From: Epiperipatus broadwayi
Taxonomy: Eukaryota > Onychophora > Udeonychophora > Euonychophora > Peripatidae
Assembly (NCBI GenBank): GCA_028023455.1
Contig: JAQFVV010006272.1
Location: 2,000,586-2,064,585, forward strand
DNA: 64,000 nt
Direction: 5' to 3'
Part shown: one piece after another, positions 24,590 to 38,349 of the stretch
Layout: each line of letters starts with the position of its first letter
Numbering within the stretch: position 1 is the first letter of the stretch
Translations under genes and position numbers: made by a program
The notes under the pieces: model-generated
Database searches by the model: none
The model's input: the letters and a program-made list of their open reading frames with translations, nothing else
Told to the model about the DNA's origin: nothing

Positions 24590-25200
24590 TAATTTTTAAA
24601 TATAAAAATTACAAACAGATCCTTAGGGCAAAATAACAATTAAAAAGATGATTACGAGATAGATACGAGTCTAGAAATAGAAACAAAAGACTTGCCTTTC
24701 CCGCCCAAAGATATAGACACAGACCTCAGAGGAAAAATCCACGAAGCCAGAAACCCAAAATCTATTTAGCCACAAACGCAAAATCTACTTTGTCACAAAC
24801 TTAATGACCCAATGAAATATAAATATGAAATATGTTTGATGGATCCCTGCATTCTAGAGATAAGGTGCCTGAGGACTATAAAATGAAAATCCGAAAGCAA
24901 TAATTAATTAGAGAGAATCAGAAAATTAAAGTTTTGATTTCATTCGTATTTGCTAAAAGTAAAAATAAAAATTTTAAAAGTTATCGCCGTCACCAAAAAT
25001 GTAATCAGTTTCATCGTGCTTCCTTCGGTGTGGCCGGCTGAAGGCAGCTTTCATCTCCACGAATCCCAGGATCGAACCACTGGTACCGTCTTCAGAAAAC
25101 ATCATAAATGCGTCTTCATAAATCGCCATCGCCCCCAAGAAATGAACCTTGCGTGAAATAGATCTTCATCATGAAGGAACGAGCACGGAGAAAGGAAAGT
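24590..25200 (+). other. Less AT-rich island, possible LTR or promoter-bearing repeat
   Basis: This segment is clearly richer in G and C than its flanks and contains two TATA-like sites on the plus strand (tataaatatg near 24820 and ctataaaatg near 24877). A 68-codon frame follows at 24950-25156 with no known domain. It may be a solo LTR or the remnant of one, since no copy was found elsewhere in the window and there are no clear TG...CA ends. Confidence 0.25.
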
Positions 25201-25399
25201 ATACATTATTGATAAAAATGAACTATAAACTCTTTAATTTAAAATCTCCAAACTCTATTTTCCTTTCAAAATGAATCATAGACTTTCTCTTTTGACCAAA
25301 TCTGAACTTTATTTTTATAAACTTTGAAATTTTAAAAGTTTTATCTAAAGTTTTAAATGTAATCTCTTAAAATAAGTATTGTTTTTCTTTTATTTATTC

Positions 25400-26600
25400 A
25401 TGCTTAATATCTGTTTGTAATAGGGTAGGGGTTTTGCGATTGCAAACTTAAATTTAAAGATGAAAATACTTATCGTTATTTGTGCATTATTAAATTTAAA
25501 AGAAAAGTAGGTTAAATAATATTTGTATTAAAAAAAAAATAAGTTAAATATAATGTGTCATTTTGAAATGATTTTAAAACCTTAAACTAAAGATTTTTTT
25601 TTTTAGAATAAAATTAATAAAATGATTTAAATGTTAATTGAGTGTAGATTGCTGCTAGACTCGTTTAAATATATGTTAGTTTAAAAAGGGTTTTGATTTC
25701 GGACTATTTGTTTTGTAGTTGTGTCAATGCTGGTGGAGAGATATATGGACATTTATATCAATGTAATGTGAAGTGTGTTAGCACCTAGGGCGACGAGTCC
25801 AACTGAATGCATGACCCCAAAGAGGTAGTCATATCGTTGAAATGGACGCAGATGTATTTCCTGCACCACTGACCCATTCCAGTTTTATGGATTGAGAAGA
25901 TAAGTCGGCAAGATAGGACCATTCTCTCATCCATACGTAGCATTTTCTCTTTATATTACATGCATGATTCCTTCGCCAGATAGAAGTACATTCCTATACT
26001 GGTTGAAGCTCATGTTTTCTCCAATAATATCATGCTGTTCAGATGCACATTCTAGTCAGCATGATTCTATGCTAACATGTTCACATTGCATTGGTTGCTG
26101 ATATATATCTGGAAGCAAGCGTTGGTGTGGCTGCAGACTTTTAGCCTGGAATCAAATGTTTTAAGATCTTTTAAATGCGTCGTCTGGGTAGCTCATCTAT
26201 ACTCAACATTTCTAAGATTAAAAATAAAAGTTAAAACAAATAAAAATAATAGTAAATAATAATGAAACAAACAATTTTTTTTATATATAATTATTTTTCA
26301 AGTTTGCGTGTCGTCACTTATATATGTGAATAAAATCTTTTTGTGTTATAAATACTGATAGTGATTGCTTTTATTATTCTTTATTAAAAGAAATATATTT
26401 AATAAACGTTTTAAACCTCTGCTACTTCATGAGCTAGTGACTAGGGCTGGCGGTCGTGGTCTTAACAGCGTGTATCTGTCTACTGTATAAATTTTCTAGG
26501 TTCAAATGGCCTAGTGGCGCCCTGTACGTCAGATTACGGTAAGACTGGATAATGATCACTCATTTCCCGACCGTTATAATATAGTTATTTTTCCCTATCT
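25400..26600 (+). repeat. Dispersed repeat family R, copy 1
   Basis: This matches 61620-62600 in the same orientation. The shared blocks are acattcct.tactgg, catgctgttcagatg.gcattc, then gctgctactt/ccatgagctagtgact, and tctg.ctact.tataaattttc.aggtt followed by ggcct.gtgg.gccc and .cc.gatcg/tttataatat. No coding domain is present. The family type is unknown; ends could not be fixed. The frame at 26077-26259 falls inside and is not recognised. Confidence 0.6.
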
Positions 26601-27175
26601 ACTTAGACCTCCCTGAGTCGAGGTTAATAAAACCCCTCCCTTTTGAATTAGATTTACATATTTTCTGAATTAATACACTCGCAGATTGTTTCTCAGGTTA
26701 ACCTAATTACATGATTTTCTTAAAAATATCCATAAAAAAATATATATATATTCTTTATGTATAATTTTTAAATTACCAAAAAAAAATTAACGTTATCACA
26801 TTTTTTTTTATGGCATGCATTTATTTCTGAAAAGGTGATTTTTTTATTATTGTTTTTTATATCCTCTGTATTATAGAGCTATACTCTTAATATTTCAAAG
26901 ACTTGATTATTCTCAAGTTATAAAATTCACGAGGGTGAGATTTCAGTCCCTTAAATAACAAGGAAGAGAAGGGGGTAATTTTTAAAACCTATTTGTATGA
27001 ATTAAATCTTTCCCATATATATTACATAGCATTGTGTTAATTGCCTAAATTATAGCATTCGAGTGAGGTTCATGTGTCTTAAAATAGTGATTTACATTTT
27101 ATGTCATTAAAGACAGTATGATGTTGCATTGCTGATATAAGGCTCCATTTACTAAATATTACATGCTTCTAACTT

Positions 27176-27990
27176 GGAGGGTTGCGATAAAGTTGGACCC
27201 ATAAATTTTCTTCACGCTTTATCCTGCAGATAGTTGACCTTCCGAGTATCATTTTTGTATAACAGGCCTCTCATGTCGGTTGCCCAGCGAACCCTGGGGA
27301 CCACACCAAGCCTAATTAAACTTCTCGAAGCAGTACCCTAGAAAAGGGACTCTTAGCCACTTCGTTTTTTCATTTGGAAGCACATTACTTCAGATTCTTC
27401 TGTCTTTATATTAGCCCCGCTGCTTTTCCCATTAGTATTAATTTATTTATTTAATGACCTCATTTTGATGCTGTAATCATAAACTTGCACTTTGCTTATG
27501 CATATATGTCTTTCCAATAAGAGTCATTAGTTTAATAATATTGTTTTTTATTTTTTGTAAAATCCCACTATTATAAGTCATCCCATTTATTTAGGGGTAT
27601 AAATATTTTAAAAAACAAAGCGTTCTTTTCTTTTTAAAGTTTGAATTTAAAGAATAGTTAGAATTATTACGTTCGCTAATAAAAGATACTTGATTTAAAT
27701 GTATATTATTTTACTTTATCGTCACAAACGTTGTACTCCATGATTAAATCATTTTAAAATGTATATTTTGATTTTCATGACCGAAACGGTGTGAAAATAG
27801 GTGGTATATGTATAATGATTCCTAAAATGCTTCATAAATTTGTACGCTCATCATCACCTTTCAGAACCAGTACTAAAGCGTTAATTTAAAAATGTGTATG
27901 TTCATTTTGTGATCAAATTTATTCATAAGAACATTCAAATAAATATACAAGTAATTTAATGTTCATTAAATGTTTTATTAAATATTTTAT
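27176..27990 (+). repeat. Dispersed repeat family P/Q, copy with both parts
   Basis: The first part (about 27176-27510) matches 43680-44000 (cc.ttatccag/tggatagttga, ggcctct.catgtc, cacac.a.gcctaa, then a.gacctcattttgatg..gtaat). The second part (about 27700-27990) matches 47150-47500 (tttcatgac, ggtgt.aaaata, agaacca...taaagc.ttaat). Here the two parts are contiguous; elsewhere in the window they are separated. No protein domain is visible. Confidence 0.55.
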
Positions 27991-28324
27991 TATTATTCAA
28001 TCCACTTATGTAGTTCAAATTATCTTCTCTCCATTTCCTCACATTCCAATACATATTTGCGTTCTAGTTAAATGTCTCATTGTCTCTTCCACTCTTCTAG
28101 TGGGACGGTCTTAAGAATTAATTCTCATGTGCCATCATTATTATGTTATTCATTAGGTGTTCGATCTGGGGCTTGGGAAATGGGTTCAAATCTAGGTTGG
28201 TCCCTGATCTAAATCTTGGGCTTGACTGGGTTTGAAGTATGTTTCATTGAGTTCCAGCTCATGTTAGACGGATCAACATATTTTGATCGGTACAATATAT
28301 ATAAAATAATATATATAATTCTAT

Positions 28325-30466
28325 TAACAAATCATCATCATTATCAACCATTACCAATCAACTGCAGGATGAAGGTGTCTCCAAGTTCAATCTATCTCCT
28401 CCAATCTTTAGCTTCTCTTCTCCACATCACCCTGCACACTTTCTTATTTCATCCATCCATCTCACATGTGGTCTCTTTTGGGATCATTTATAATCTCTTG
28501 GAATCCCGTTTAAGATTTCAGTTGTCCATCTATTATCATCTCTTCTAGCAGTTTGTCCAGCCCAACTCCACTTCAGTCTCTTAATTTTTTCAATGAGGTC
28601 AGTAACACCTGTTTGTTCTCTTATCCATATTTTGCATTTTCGATCTCTTCCTGTTACTCCCAATATGTATCTCTCCATACTTCTTTGAGTGGTCTGAAGT
28701 CTCTGTATTGCTCTTCTATCAAGTGCCCAATTCTCAGATCCATAACTAAGAACTGGTAAAACACATTTATTAAAAACTTTCCTTTTCAAACACATAGGCA
28801 TATTTCCTTTTAGTATCAAGTTATTTCTATCAAAAGCACTCCAACTAAGTTTAATTCTATGATTAATTTCATCCATTATGTTTCCATCTGTATTAATAAT
28901 CTGACCAAGATATTTGTTACTGTTAACTTCTTCTAACTCATCATAATCAATCTTAATTTTCATATTTTGAGAAAATCTATTAAACATTACTTTAATCTTT
29001 TTAACATTTATCTTCAGTCCTATTTTCCTACTTTCATGTGATAACTCCTGCAACCTTTCCTGCAGCTCTAAAGCATTATCTGCAAAAACATCTACATCAT
29101 CTGCAAAATCTAAATGACTTAAATAATCTCCATTTACTTTCACTCCTTTAGCTTCCCATTTTAATCTACAAAGTACTTCTTGCAGCACTGCTGTAAAAAG
29201 TTTTGGAGAGATAGAGTCACCCTGTCTTACACACTTCTCAATGTTGATTTTCCTAGTACTATTATGTAATCTAATTGTTGCTGTTGCATTTTTATAAATA
29301 TTCTTTAAAATATGACAATATCCTGGATCTATATCTTGATGATCTAATGCTTTAATCACTGAAGAAGTGTTTATAGAATCAAATGCCTTTTCATAATATA
29401 CAAATCCAAAGCATAAGGGCTAACTCATATTCATTTATCCTTTCTATAACTTCTATTGTACTAAAACCACTTTTAAATCCAGCTTGTTCTCTTGGTTTGT
29501 GAAAATCCAATGTTCTCTGTAAACGAGTTGTAATTATCCTGGTAAAAATTTTGTATAAAACTGATAAAAGGTTGATGGGTCTGTAATTTCTAATATTTAT
29601 CACCTTTTTTTAAATATTAATATTAATACTGCATTCTTCCAATCATCTGGTATATTTTTATCATTTAGACATTTAGTACATAACTTTGCTAAAAAAAATT
29701 TCTATTTCTTCACCTGCTTCTTTTAATATATCAATTATAATTCCATCATTACCAGAAGCCTTTCCTTTCTTCATACATTATAATTGCATGTCTCAGTTCT
29801 TCATTTAAAATTCTGGGAAATTCGGAAGATGTAATAGATATGAGGTACTTGTTCTTTATTACTATATAATTCTTGATAAAAGTCTTCTACCCATTTCATG
29901 ATGTCATCTCTCTTTTTAATAATAATTCCATCTTTTTTTCTTATTGCAGATATAAATTTCCTACCAGTACCAAAATGTTGTTTTACACTCTTGAGACTTT
30001 TATTCTCTTCTACAGCTTTCCTTGCTATTTCACAGTTATATTTTCTTATATCATTTTCAACTCTTTTCCACACCATTTTACAAAATTCGTGATATTCAAT
30101 CCTTTTTAATGCATCATTTTTATATATCTTCATATTCCTTCTTTTCTTCATAAATTCTCTAGTCTCAGTAGAAATTTTATTGGTCAATTGCTGCTTTTTT
30201 CTTCCAGCTATCTTTGTTGCAGTTCTCAAAAGTGTATCAGTTATTTTATTATTAATTTCATTTATTAATTTCATTTACATCTGAATCATGTTCAAAATCT
30301 ACTAATGCTTGAAACCGATTAACAAGTTCTAATTTAAATTTATTAGAATGTTTCTGAAGATTAGCAATATCAACTGTAAATATTGTTTTTTGTAATTTTT
30401 GTCTCTCTAGCTTTGCATTAACACGTATCTTACATCTTACTAATCGATGCTCACTTCCTGTGTTAA
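28325..30466 (-). pseudogene. RTE-type LINE, best copy, 5' truncated
   Basis: On the minus strand this contains the basic linker (30274-29801), RT N-terminus (29603-29391, NYRPINLLSVLYKIFTRIIT) and RT core plus C-terminal region (29359-28484, 291 codons). GVRQG corresponds to CVRQGDSISPKLFTAVLQEV, the catalytic box reads HLDFADDVDVFA, and the C-terminal part has KCVLPVLSYGSENWALDRRA and LKWSWAGQTARRDD. The 3' end lies near 28325 after an atcatcatcattatcaacc tail. The 5' end stops at 30466 against a TA tract, so the endonuclease is lost. One deletion or frameshift interrupts the ORF near 29360-29400 and others follow at 29604-29800; the element is dead. It serves as the internal reference that shows where the other copy was interrupted. 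Confidence 0.9.
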
Positions 30467-31138
30467 ATCATATATATATATATACATACATATATTACAT
30501 AACAAATTAATATTTCTTCATGATGATTAATGTGAGAATTATGAGTTAGGCAACTGATGTCTCCAATTGATAATCCATGATTATTTCAGTCATGTTTTTA
30601 TGATAAATTATGTATTCCTCATGAAGATTCTTCACAGACATGTATATTATTGTTGTTCTTCCTTTCATATCCATTTGTAAATTTCAGACATGGCATTTGA
30701 GATTCTTAGCAGACTTTATACATTTAAACATTGATCCATTGTGCTTATTTTGGTGAGGACTGGTGAACACTTAAGCCCTACGACACTATTGAGTTAGCCG
30801 GTAAACAGTTTTTCAACAAAGTAATAATTTCAGGTTTCTTAATTCGAAATTTGTTATTGAATGATATTTATGTGAGTGAAATTATTCCATCTACAATATA
30901 TATGTAAATCATATATTAACATTGTAATCTGTTCTTTTATTTGAATTTGAAGAACAGTGTGTTTTTTTTTATATCAAATATTTATCTAAATGGCTCTTTT
31001 AGTTTACTTAATTGCTTGAGCTTGTTAAGAATGTTTTTATTTAATTAAGAATTACGGCTTCTTGTAGTCGGCTATATCACGATTCAGCAAATATTTTGTA
31101 AGTGTTCAAATAAACTATCTATTTTCTTAATATTGAAG
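30467..31138. other. AT-rich non-coding DNA
   Basis: A short TA tract lies at about 30468-30485. Beyond that nothing is recognised between the truncated RTE copy and the pogo-like MITE. Confidence 0.4.
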
Positions 31139-31140
31139 TA

Positions 31141-32045
31141 CACCTGGGTCTCGTTTTATGCGGATTATTTTAATGCGATTTTGAAGTTATGCGATTTATG
31201 TTTCTTCTTAATATCTTTCATATTTCACTATATTTATTAGATATCAAGAAATTTAAATTAATAACTTATTTTGACTTGAAATGCAGCTTTTTTTTTTTTC
31301 AAAAATATAACGTTATATTAGCAGCTAATGTGAATATGGCCTGAAGATGTATTTAGAATCTTAGCTTCTATGTAAATAACCTACTTATACTAATGAGTAA
31401 GTAATAATAATAGATTTATACGTACATATAAAAATATAACAATATTCAAAAATTTTAAACTTTTAAAACTTATTTTGTTAGATATTAACAGAAATAAATA
31501 TTTTTTTAGATTTTTAAAATAAATAATAACGAAGATTTTATTGATTTTATAAACTGAAAATAATCTTTCTAATGATAATGTATAATTTTTTTGTTTTGTT
31601 GCGATCTCATTTTTTTTAATATAGAAACAGAAAACAATTAACACAGCTCAAGACTGAAAGTGGCGCTAGTTGTACATCATGTCACTAATCTGATTTCTTA
31701 CTAGTTCACAAATGAACCCATATTGTCAAACAGCGGTAATGATTAAAATATGTATGAAAAAATTTAAAATTAAATACTGTAGTTAATAAAAAAAGTAAAA
31801 AAAAGTTATCTTGTATTCATTTTTTTCAAATATTTGAAATTTTTTATTAGTCATACTTTATTTCCCTATTTTTTTAATGTGAATTTTAAAGTAATTTTTC
31901 CTTGTTGCTTTGCTTTTATGCGACTTCTAAAAACTACTGGAACATATCCCCCATTTTTCAAGGTAAGTTACATTTATTTTTGTGCGATTTCTTTTGTGCG
32001 CGTTTTCTGAGGAACCTATCTACCGCATAAAACAAGACCCAGGTG
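31141..32045. mobile_element. Pogo/Tigger-like MITE with TA target duplication
   Basis: Inverted termini of 23 bp begin CACCTGGGTCTCGTTTTATG on the left and CACCTGGGTCTTGTTTTATG on the right (reverse complement), with one mismatch. TA flanks both ends (31139-31140 and 32046-32047), as expected for Tc1/mariner-pogo insertion. Subterminal blocks contain repeated tgcgatt and a cgttttctgaggaac motif of the sort seen in Tigger-like elements. The 905-bp body has no transposase; frames at 31390-31644 and 31958-32188 are lysine/leucine/phenylalanine-rich chance frames. It would depend on a pogo transposase elsewhere for movement. Confidence 0.85.
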
Positions 32046-33780
32046 TATTCAATTTTTCTGATATTATATTTTATGGATAATATCTTATTTGGAAAAAAAG
32101 CAAAAATATGACTGAAAAGACTTAAGTTCGCTTTTATTATTGTCCTCAGCTTTAATTGTTTAATGTGCTTGCATTTTATTTTTTTCATCTTTATATATAT
32201 ATGCCTATTGTTACTCGCGTATTATCTTGTTTATAAACAAATAAAAATTATGTAACAGAATTATGTTCTCTTTTTACCTTCATATTTGGAAACCTAATGA
32301 ATGATTTGATATTGGGTCATTACATATTTTTATTAAATGAAGTCAAATATTCAAATATTACATTTATTATAGTACATACATATACATATTAGTAGGATGT
32401 TTAATTAATATTTTATTTTGATTGGGGTTTTCATCTTTCTAAATATAAGCAAAATCGGTTTGTTTTGATCCTTTCTTAATAATAATAAAAAAAAATACAT
32501 ACATTTGTTGTGTCTATGCTTATATATATATGTGTGGGGGTGGGTTCATTTATTTTATAATTGAAAATATGTTTAGTTGGTTATTAATTTAAAAAAATGA
32601 GCTGGATTTAAGTGAGTGATAAGGTTAGATCGTAAAGATATCCTTACAATATATACAAAAGAAAAAGCAGAGAATGATTGTAAATTGTCTAGCAATTAAA
32701 ATAATTTTATTAATGTGTAATTGATTATTATGTACAAGAATCATTTTCATTATCGATAAGCAATATTATAATTTATAGTTAATAATAATTTTACTTAAAT
32801 ACCATAGCCCACAAGATACTAATTATTAATAATTATTTAATTATTAATCAAAACAATAAAATGGCTGAAGTCTGTGTGGGTATGTGTGCATTTTGAGATA
32901 CAAATACATTATAATTTTGAAATCAACTTTATTTTCTCTAAATAAATGTTTTATTTTTAATTAGTTAGACAACTTTAATAAAACTATAAAATTGTGGAAA
33001 TTCATGTACTTGGAAGATGCAATGTTTTTAGTCAGTTCGTTTTAATTGATGAATTAATGTTAGAGAAAAATATAAAACCATAGATGGTATATATGGATTA
33101 TATCATTTCTCTTCACTTGCTTCAATTTCAATTCTTTTTCATATAATTCTTTCAATTCTTCATTTCAATTCTCCATATGTTTTGTTTTTTTTTTTAATTA
33201 TTCTACTCCAGAAAGCAAATGAGTAAAAATTAACCCAAAATGAGTCTTAGTACAAAACAAACAAATTTATTAGACTATAACAATATGTGAGTAAACCAAT
33301 CAAGTTTTCTCTCTTCTAAGCTTGAGTAAAATCTTGTTAGAATTTTCTGATATCAATCATCTTTTAAAAAATACAGGTAAAAAACATTAATTATATTTTA
33401 TGTAAAACAACTTGACAATATTTTAATTATTTCCATAAACTCTGAACTGCTTTTCAATATTTATAAACACTCTTTTAACATTCTAATAGTTAAAAGTTTG
33501 TGCAATTATACTACTGAGAACAATAGTTAAGTTAAAATGGAAAAGCCAAAATAAGTTATTATTCTCTTAACTATACAAAAGATGAAATGCTACAAAATTA
33601 ACGAAGTGTATTTTTAAAAATAGCCATTACTCTTTAAAATTAATTTGTCATTATTGTCGAAGCAGGCAGTGTAAAATATTAAAGAATGTTTAATGTTTAA
33701 TTTTAAATAATAAATCTGTGAAAAAAATGTTTTGCAATTAAACGTAGTTTAAACAATATGAACGCATATATATATTGATT
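32046..33780. other. AT-rich non-coding DNA
   Basis: There is no recognised gene or repeat. A short ttcaattctt/ttcaattctc duplication lies near 33124-33175. Confidence 0.4.
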
Positions 33781-34534
33781 AATAAAACCGAGCTTACAAA
33801 TTACTTTATAAGGAAAGGAATTCATAAACTTTAACATACTAATAATTCAAACTAATTAAACTCCAAGAATTTACTCTAGAAAAGATAAGAGAAAGAAAGG
33901 AGATGATATAAAAAGCTAGACAAAAATGACTGATGGCTTTTTCTATGGTTGCTGTTATTAATAGTGCATCCGCGAGTCAAAGAACACTAGATCATCATCA
34001 TAGGATTTCTTTTCCCAGGATCTCAGCTCCTAAAGGTCACGAAGCCAATTAGTATTCTAAACAGATTGCCTCGGTCTTATTATTTTGAAACAGCTCAAGA
34101 GGCTCGTTGAGGGTTGTATATTAAAGCCTATAGACGGTAGTGAAGGTAAAGTTGATTAATAGCTTTCCTTAATTGTGTAAATAATATTTCCTGTCAAATA
34201 ATTAACCTGTGACTTAAGCTCATTCAATTTCAAACTGTATACTCACGTTAAAGATCAGTAGAATAGTTTGTTTGTTTTTTTCAAATTTGTATATAAATTA
34301 CTTTTGCTAAAAATATTACTGTTATTTTATTGAGTTCTTTTATGTGTATTTATTCGCTGGTCACCCGGTCATAGTTGGGGACACAGCAAATTATTGGCAC
34401 ACTCGCATTTCGAACCTATGAAATAGGAAAGAGCTTAAGCCATTAGTAGTTCTGGTATTGGGTTTTCTAACTTAGGAAGAACAATTCATAATTATAGCAT
34501 TAAAGTTAGTCATAAAGTTAAATTATTCATTAAT
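33781..34534 (+). other. Region upstream of Gypsy gag, possible LTR and leader
   Basis: It is less AT-rich than the flanks and contains a TATA-like gatataaaaagc near 33905, then a mixed-composition block at 33960-34140. It ends 5' of the gag start. By position it could hold the 5' LTR, primer-binding site and leader of the element whose gag begins at 34538, but no LTR ends or primer site could be fixed. Confidence 0.3.
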
Positions 34535-34537
34535 TAG

Positions 34538-35372
34538 TCATGAGTGCATTGGGATGGAATAGCATATCGGAATTTGAAGTCAGCAACGCGTCTGAAGGGC
34601 CGTTGTATATTACGCTACTACAAAACTTATTTATATTGAATGGAATTAAAGATAATAAAAGGAAAGTAACCGCACTCATGTGTTTTGCAGGCATGAAATT
34701 ATAGAAGTTGTAAATAGATTACTTGAGATACCTATTACTGAGAAAGTAAAGTACGAGGATCTAATAAACAAACTAAGTGATCATTTCAGCCCCCATACAT
34801 CATGGCACATAGTTTGTTTAACTTTGCAAAGAAGGAAGCAGCTAGAGGATGAAAAATTAAAGAGTATGATACAGCTCTTAAAGAATTGATCAAGGGTTGT
34901 GAGTATGGTGACCTTGTGGATGAAATGCTCATTGATCAGTTACTATGGAGAATGTCTGACAATAGGCCCAGATAACAATTTCTCGCTGAACTTGACATTA
35001 CATATAAGATGGCCATTAAGAAAGGCATCGCATATGGAACAGGCTCAGGTGTTTAGCAGGAAGAGAGATGAAAACCCTACATATGTGTTTAAAATAGAAC
35101 ATGAAAAGTCTGTGCCACCAGAAACTGAAATAAGTAACTTAACTAGCGTAAAATGTTTTTGTTGTGGTAAAAAAGGTCACATATCAAAACAATGTAGGTG
35201 GCATAAAGTCATGTTTTAAATGCAGGGAAAAGGAGCATTTAACATGTACTTGCAAACAAAAAAGTAATTGGAAAGGCAGAAGTAAATCAACTTTGCAAGA
35301 AAATAGAGGAAGTTGCCATACAATTAAAAACATGGGCAGAGCAGGCAGAATTGTATATTAGTGAATTAATTT
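34538..35372 (+). pseudogene. gag: Broken Ty3/Gypsy gag with two CCHC zinc knuckles
   Basis: The reading starts at an ATG at 34538 (MSALGWNSISEFEVSNASEG), then resembles the retrotransposon gag core (LITLLQNLF-like helix, KRKVTALMCFAGMKL). After a frameshift it continues in a frame at 34680-34889 with the characteristic YEDLINKLSDHFSP and QRRKQ segments. A stop and shifts follow. Two nucleocapsid knuckles are clear: CFCCGKKGHISKQC (C-x2-C-x4-H-x4-C) and, in the next frame, CFKCREKEHLTCTC. At least four breaks inactivate it. No protease, RT or integrase follows; the sequence degrades to AT-rich DNA after 35372, so the element is truncated within or just after gag. Confidence 0.85.
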
Positions 35373-38349
35373 TAAAGAACACATTAATATTTTCAAATAT
35401 CTAATTAAATTTGAAAGATTACTTTAAAAAATTGTACACTTTTTTATATTTAATAAAACTTTATTTTTATTTAAAGAATACAAAGAAATTTTAAAAAATT
35501 AATTAATACTAAAAAAATATATTTTCAAGCTTCACTTTAAAAGCAGAAATCATTTCAACATTGCATATAATGCTGTATATGTTAAAATAGTAAAATCTAG
35601 TAGCCATATACCGGCTAATTTAAATAATAAAAGTTTTATAATAATAAATTAATTTTGCTAGAAATAATTGCAGTCTACCAAAGCAAAGAAGAAAAAATTG
35701 AATCCCTTTTTAGTAATATATATTGTGATATTACATGCTGCAAATACACAACTATCTATTTTAAAAATGCATAAAACATCATTCATTATAATAATTTCTA
35801 CTACTGTCATTTCCACCAAAAAAAAATAATGTTTTCAAATGACATAATAAAATATAAAAACAAAATATTCTTATTGCCAGTTACACTTGGGAACTGTTCA
35901 TTATTCTGATCAACTAAATAAAAATAATTGAAATATAATATATTTCCAGATAAATAATAAAAAGTTACCCAATATTTATTGCCCAGTAAATGAATTATCA
36001 AATGATTGTCATTTTCAAAGATTAAAATAATAAATAGTTGTTATGTCATAATAAAGCTTAAATTTTCTTTATTTCAGAAAGAGATAGAAAACAAAAGATT
36101 AATTTAAATGCTATTATTATATTATATTTGTATTGATGCATTTAATATATTCAAACATTTATTTATTGTCTTTTGAAATATCCAGAGAAATGTTCTTTTT
36201 CATGCAAATAGATATGAAATCCACTTTTGGAAACTCTATTATTGTATAATATAAAATAATAACTTATTGGCACAGATTTTGTGATTTAAAACCTTATATT
36301 TATATGAATTTATTAAAGGAAATTGAAAATATTGTTTAATCTATTCTTATCACTATTATTAATATTCTTAAAATGTTTTGAAAATATAATATTTTATGAT
36401 GAGTATTCAAAAGATTTATGAACAATTTTAAATGTTTATAAAATAATTGATCAATGCTTAATGAGTACTTATTACAATATTTATGAAAATAAAATGTTTA
36501 ATAACAAAAAAAAAAATGTTCAATTTTATCATTTAAACAAAGCAATTAAAAAAAAAAAAAGAATGCATCTAAATTAAGAAATTTCACTTAAATATAAATC
36601 AGCAATATAAATTTTATAAATATACATATATGTAATTCAATAATATAATAATCAGTATTATTATTGTAATTATATGCAAATGTGAGATTATTTCTTTATG
36701 AGAAAATACAGGGAGTTGATCTTTTTTTTAATGAGAATGTTAAATAAAGTGAATTTTTGTTTATTTGCATAGTATATTTTATTTGATTGTTTCAAGATTG
36801 CCTTATCCTCCTCAATATGTTGGGTACTTACCATGTTGGCATTAATCCACTATTTTTTAAGGATGATTTCATCTACCCATATTGCTGCAAGATATAGATC
36901 AAAAAACAAAGATTCTAACATTTAAGGCAAACCATTTTTGTATCTTAGTATACTACCATAAGGTATGAATCAGAAAATGAGGACAATATATTAGATAATT
37001 CCCTTTTATATTATTACACTACCACAAAGATATAGATTGAAAAACACGGACACTGACATATAAACCAATAAAATGTCATATGACCTATACTCCAACTGCA
37101 TTTTTCCACTTTCTCTATGCCAATTTCTATAAGCTTAAGTAAACAATTATAAATTCCACATGGTAATGCTTTATAAATACCTACTCTATGCTTTTCTATC
37201 CAAATGCCCAGACTGGTTTCAAGCTTATAGCTTTCATCAATTATGCCCTTGATCTTGGATTAGTGCACCTTTACCTCTGTTATAGTATCAAACTATCAGT
37301 CAAACTGAAACACACTAAATGCTTTCAATCTAAGCTAACTTGTTTCTGTAGTCGCTACTTACCAAAGCTTGCAGAAAGTGGTATTGAGAAGATGGAAAAG
37401 TGTGCTGCTATGAAACTGACATATCAAATAATTCATTTTTATATTCTACCATTATATTATTCAGTATATTCTTAGGAATCTTATTGGGAAAGTGTAGTGA
37501 AGTAAAAACTTTCCCACCATTGTATAATGAATCAAATTAACATTTAAATATCCTATATATTTCAAAATTCACCAATATATTCTAAACATTCTTCTCGTAA
37601 TAAAAACCAGATCAGTTAAGGAATGATATTTGCTGTACAATAATTTTTGTAATCATTTAGCATATAAAATGCCATTATTTTCATTAATTAAATACCTCCA
37701 AGTTGTTATAAGACATATGTTAATATTCTCAAATACTGTTTTCTTACAGTTCACACTATTTCTTTCTACATACAATAGATATTACATATAAAATTATTAC
37801 ACTTATATTATGTTCAGTTATTGTTTAACATGAACATAAAGTTGACTAATACTTATTATATAAATTTAGGATTAAATTCAAACTACCTGACTTAAGTTTA
37901 TAAAGACAACATCAATGAAAATGTCTTTAATTAAGCATAAATATTTCAAATAATATTTTCAAAACAAATCAATGAATTAAACTACTCAGTTTTAAATATA
38001 GTTGGCCAAAAATAGATGAGTAATCATGTACTGATCATACTTTAATGAACATGGAATATGTCAGCAGTCAGTATTGCATGCCCACTTTTAGAAAATCCTT
38101 TAGAATTATTTATATTATAAATATCAATTATTTGATCCAATTTATGAAGTTTTACTATATTTAATTTCTCTTAAAAATTTTTTATTAAATATATATTTCT
38201 AAAGCATTAATATTCTTTAAAAAAACATTAAGTTTAAAGACTTTGATGTTATATCTCTTATTTTAGATATTTAATCAATCATTTTTTTCTCTTTGCATAA
38301 ATTATTTTAAAAATCTTGACTTTTATGTATTTTTGTTCTTAGTGAATAC
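35373..38349. other. AT-rich DNA, no confident gene
   Basis: Most is low-complexity AT-rich sequence. A richer block at 36800-37480 contains a 95-codon plus frame (37188-37475) that I do not recognise. At 35887-35915 the minus strand shows an AG acceptor after a T-rich run and a short open piece (DQNNEQFPS) before gtaact, too short to call as an exon. Confidence 0.35.

Noticed and set aside
26505-26520. tggcgccc as a lysine-tRNA primer-binding site in repeat R
   Set aside because: Only eight bases match, the second copy reads tggtgccc, and no LTR end (CA) precedes it.
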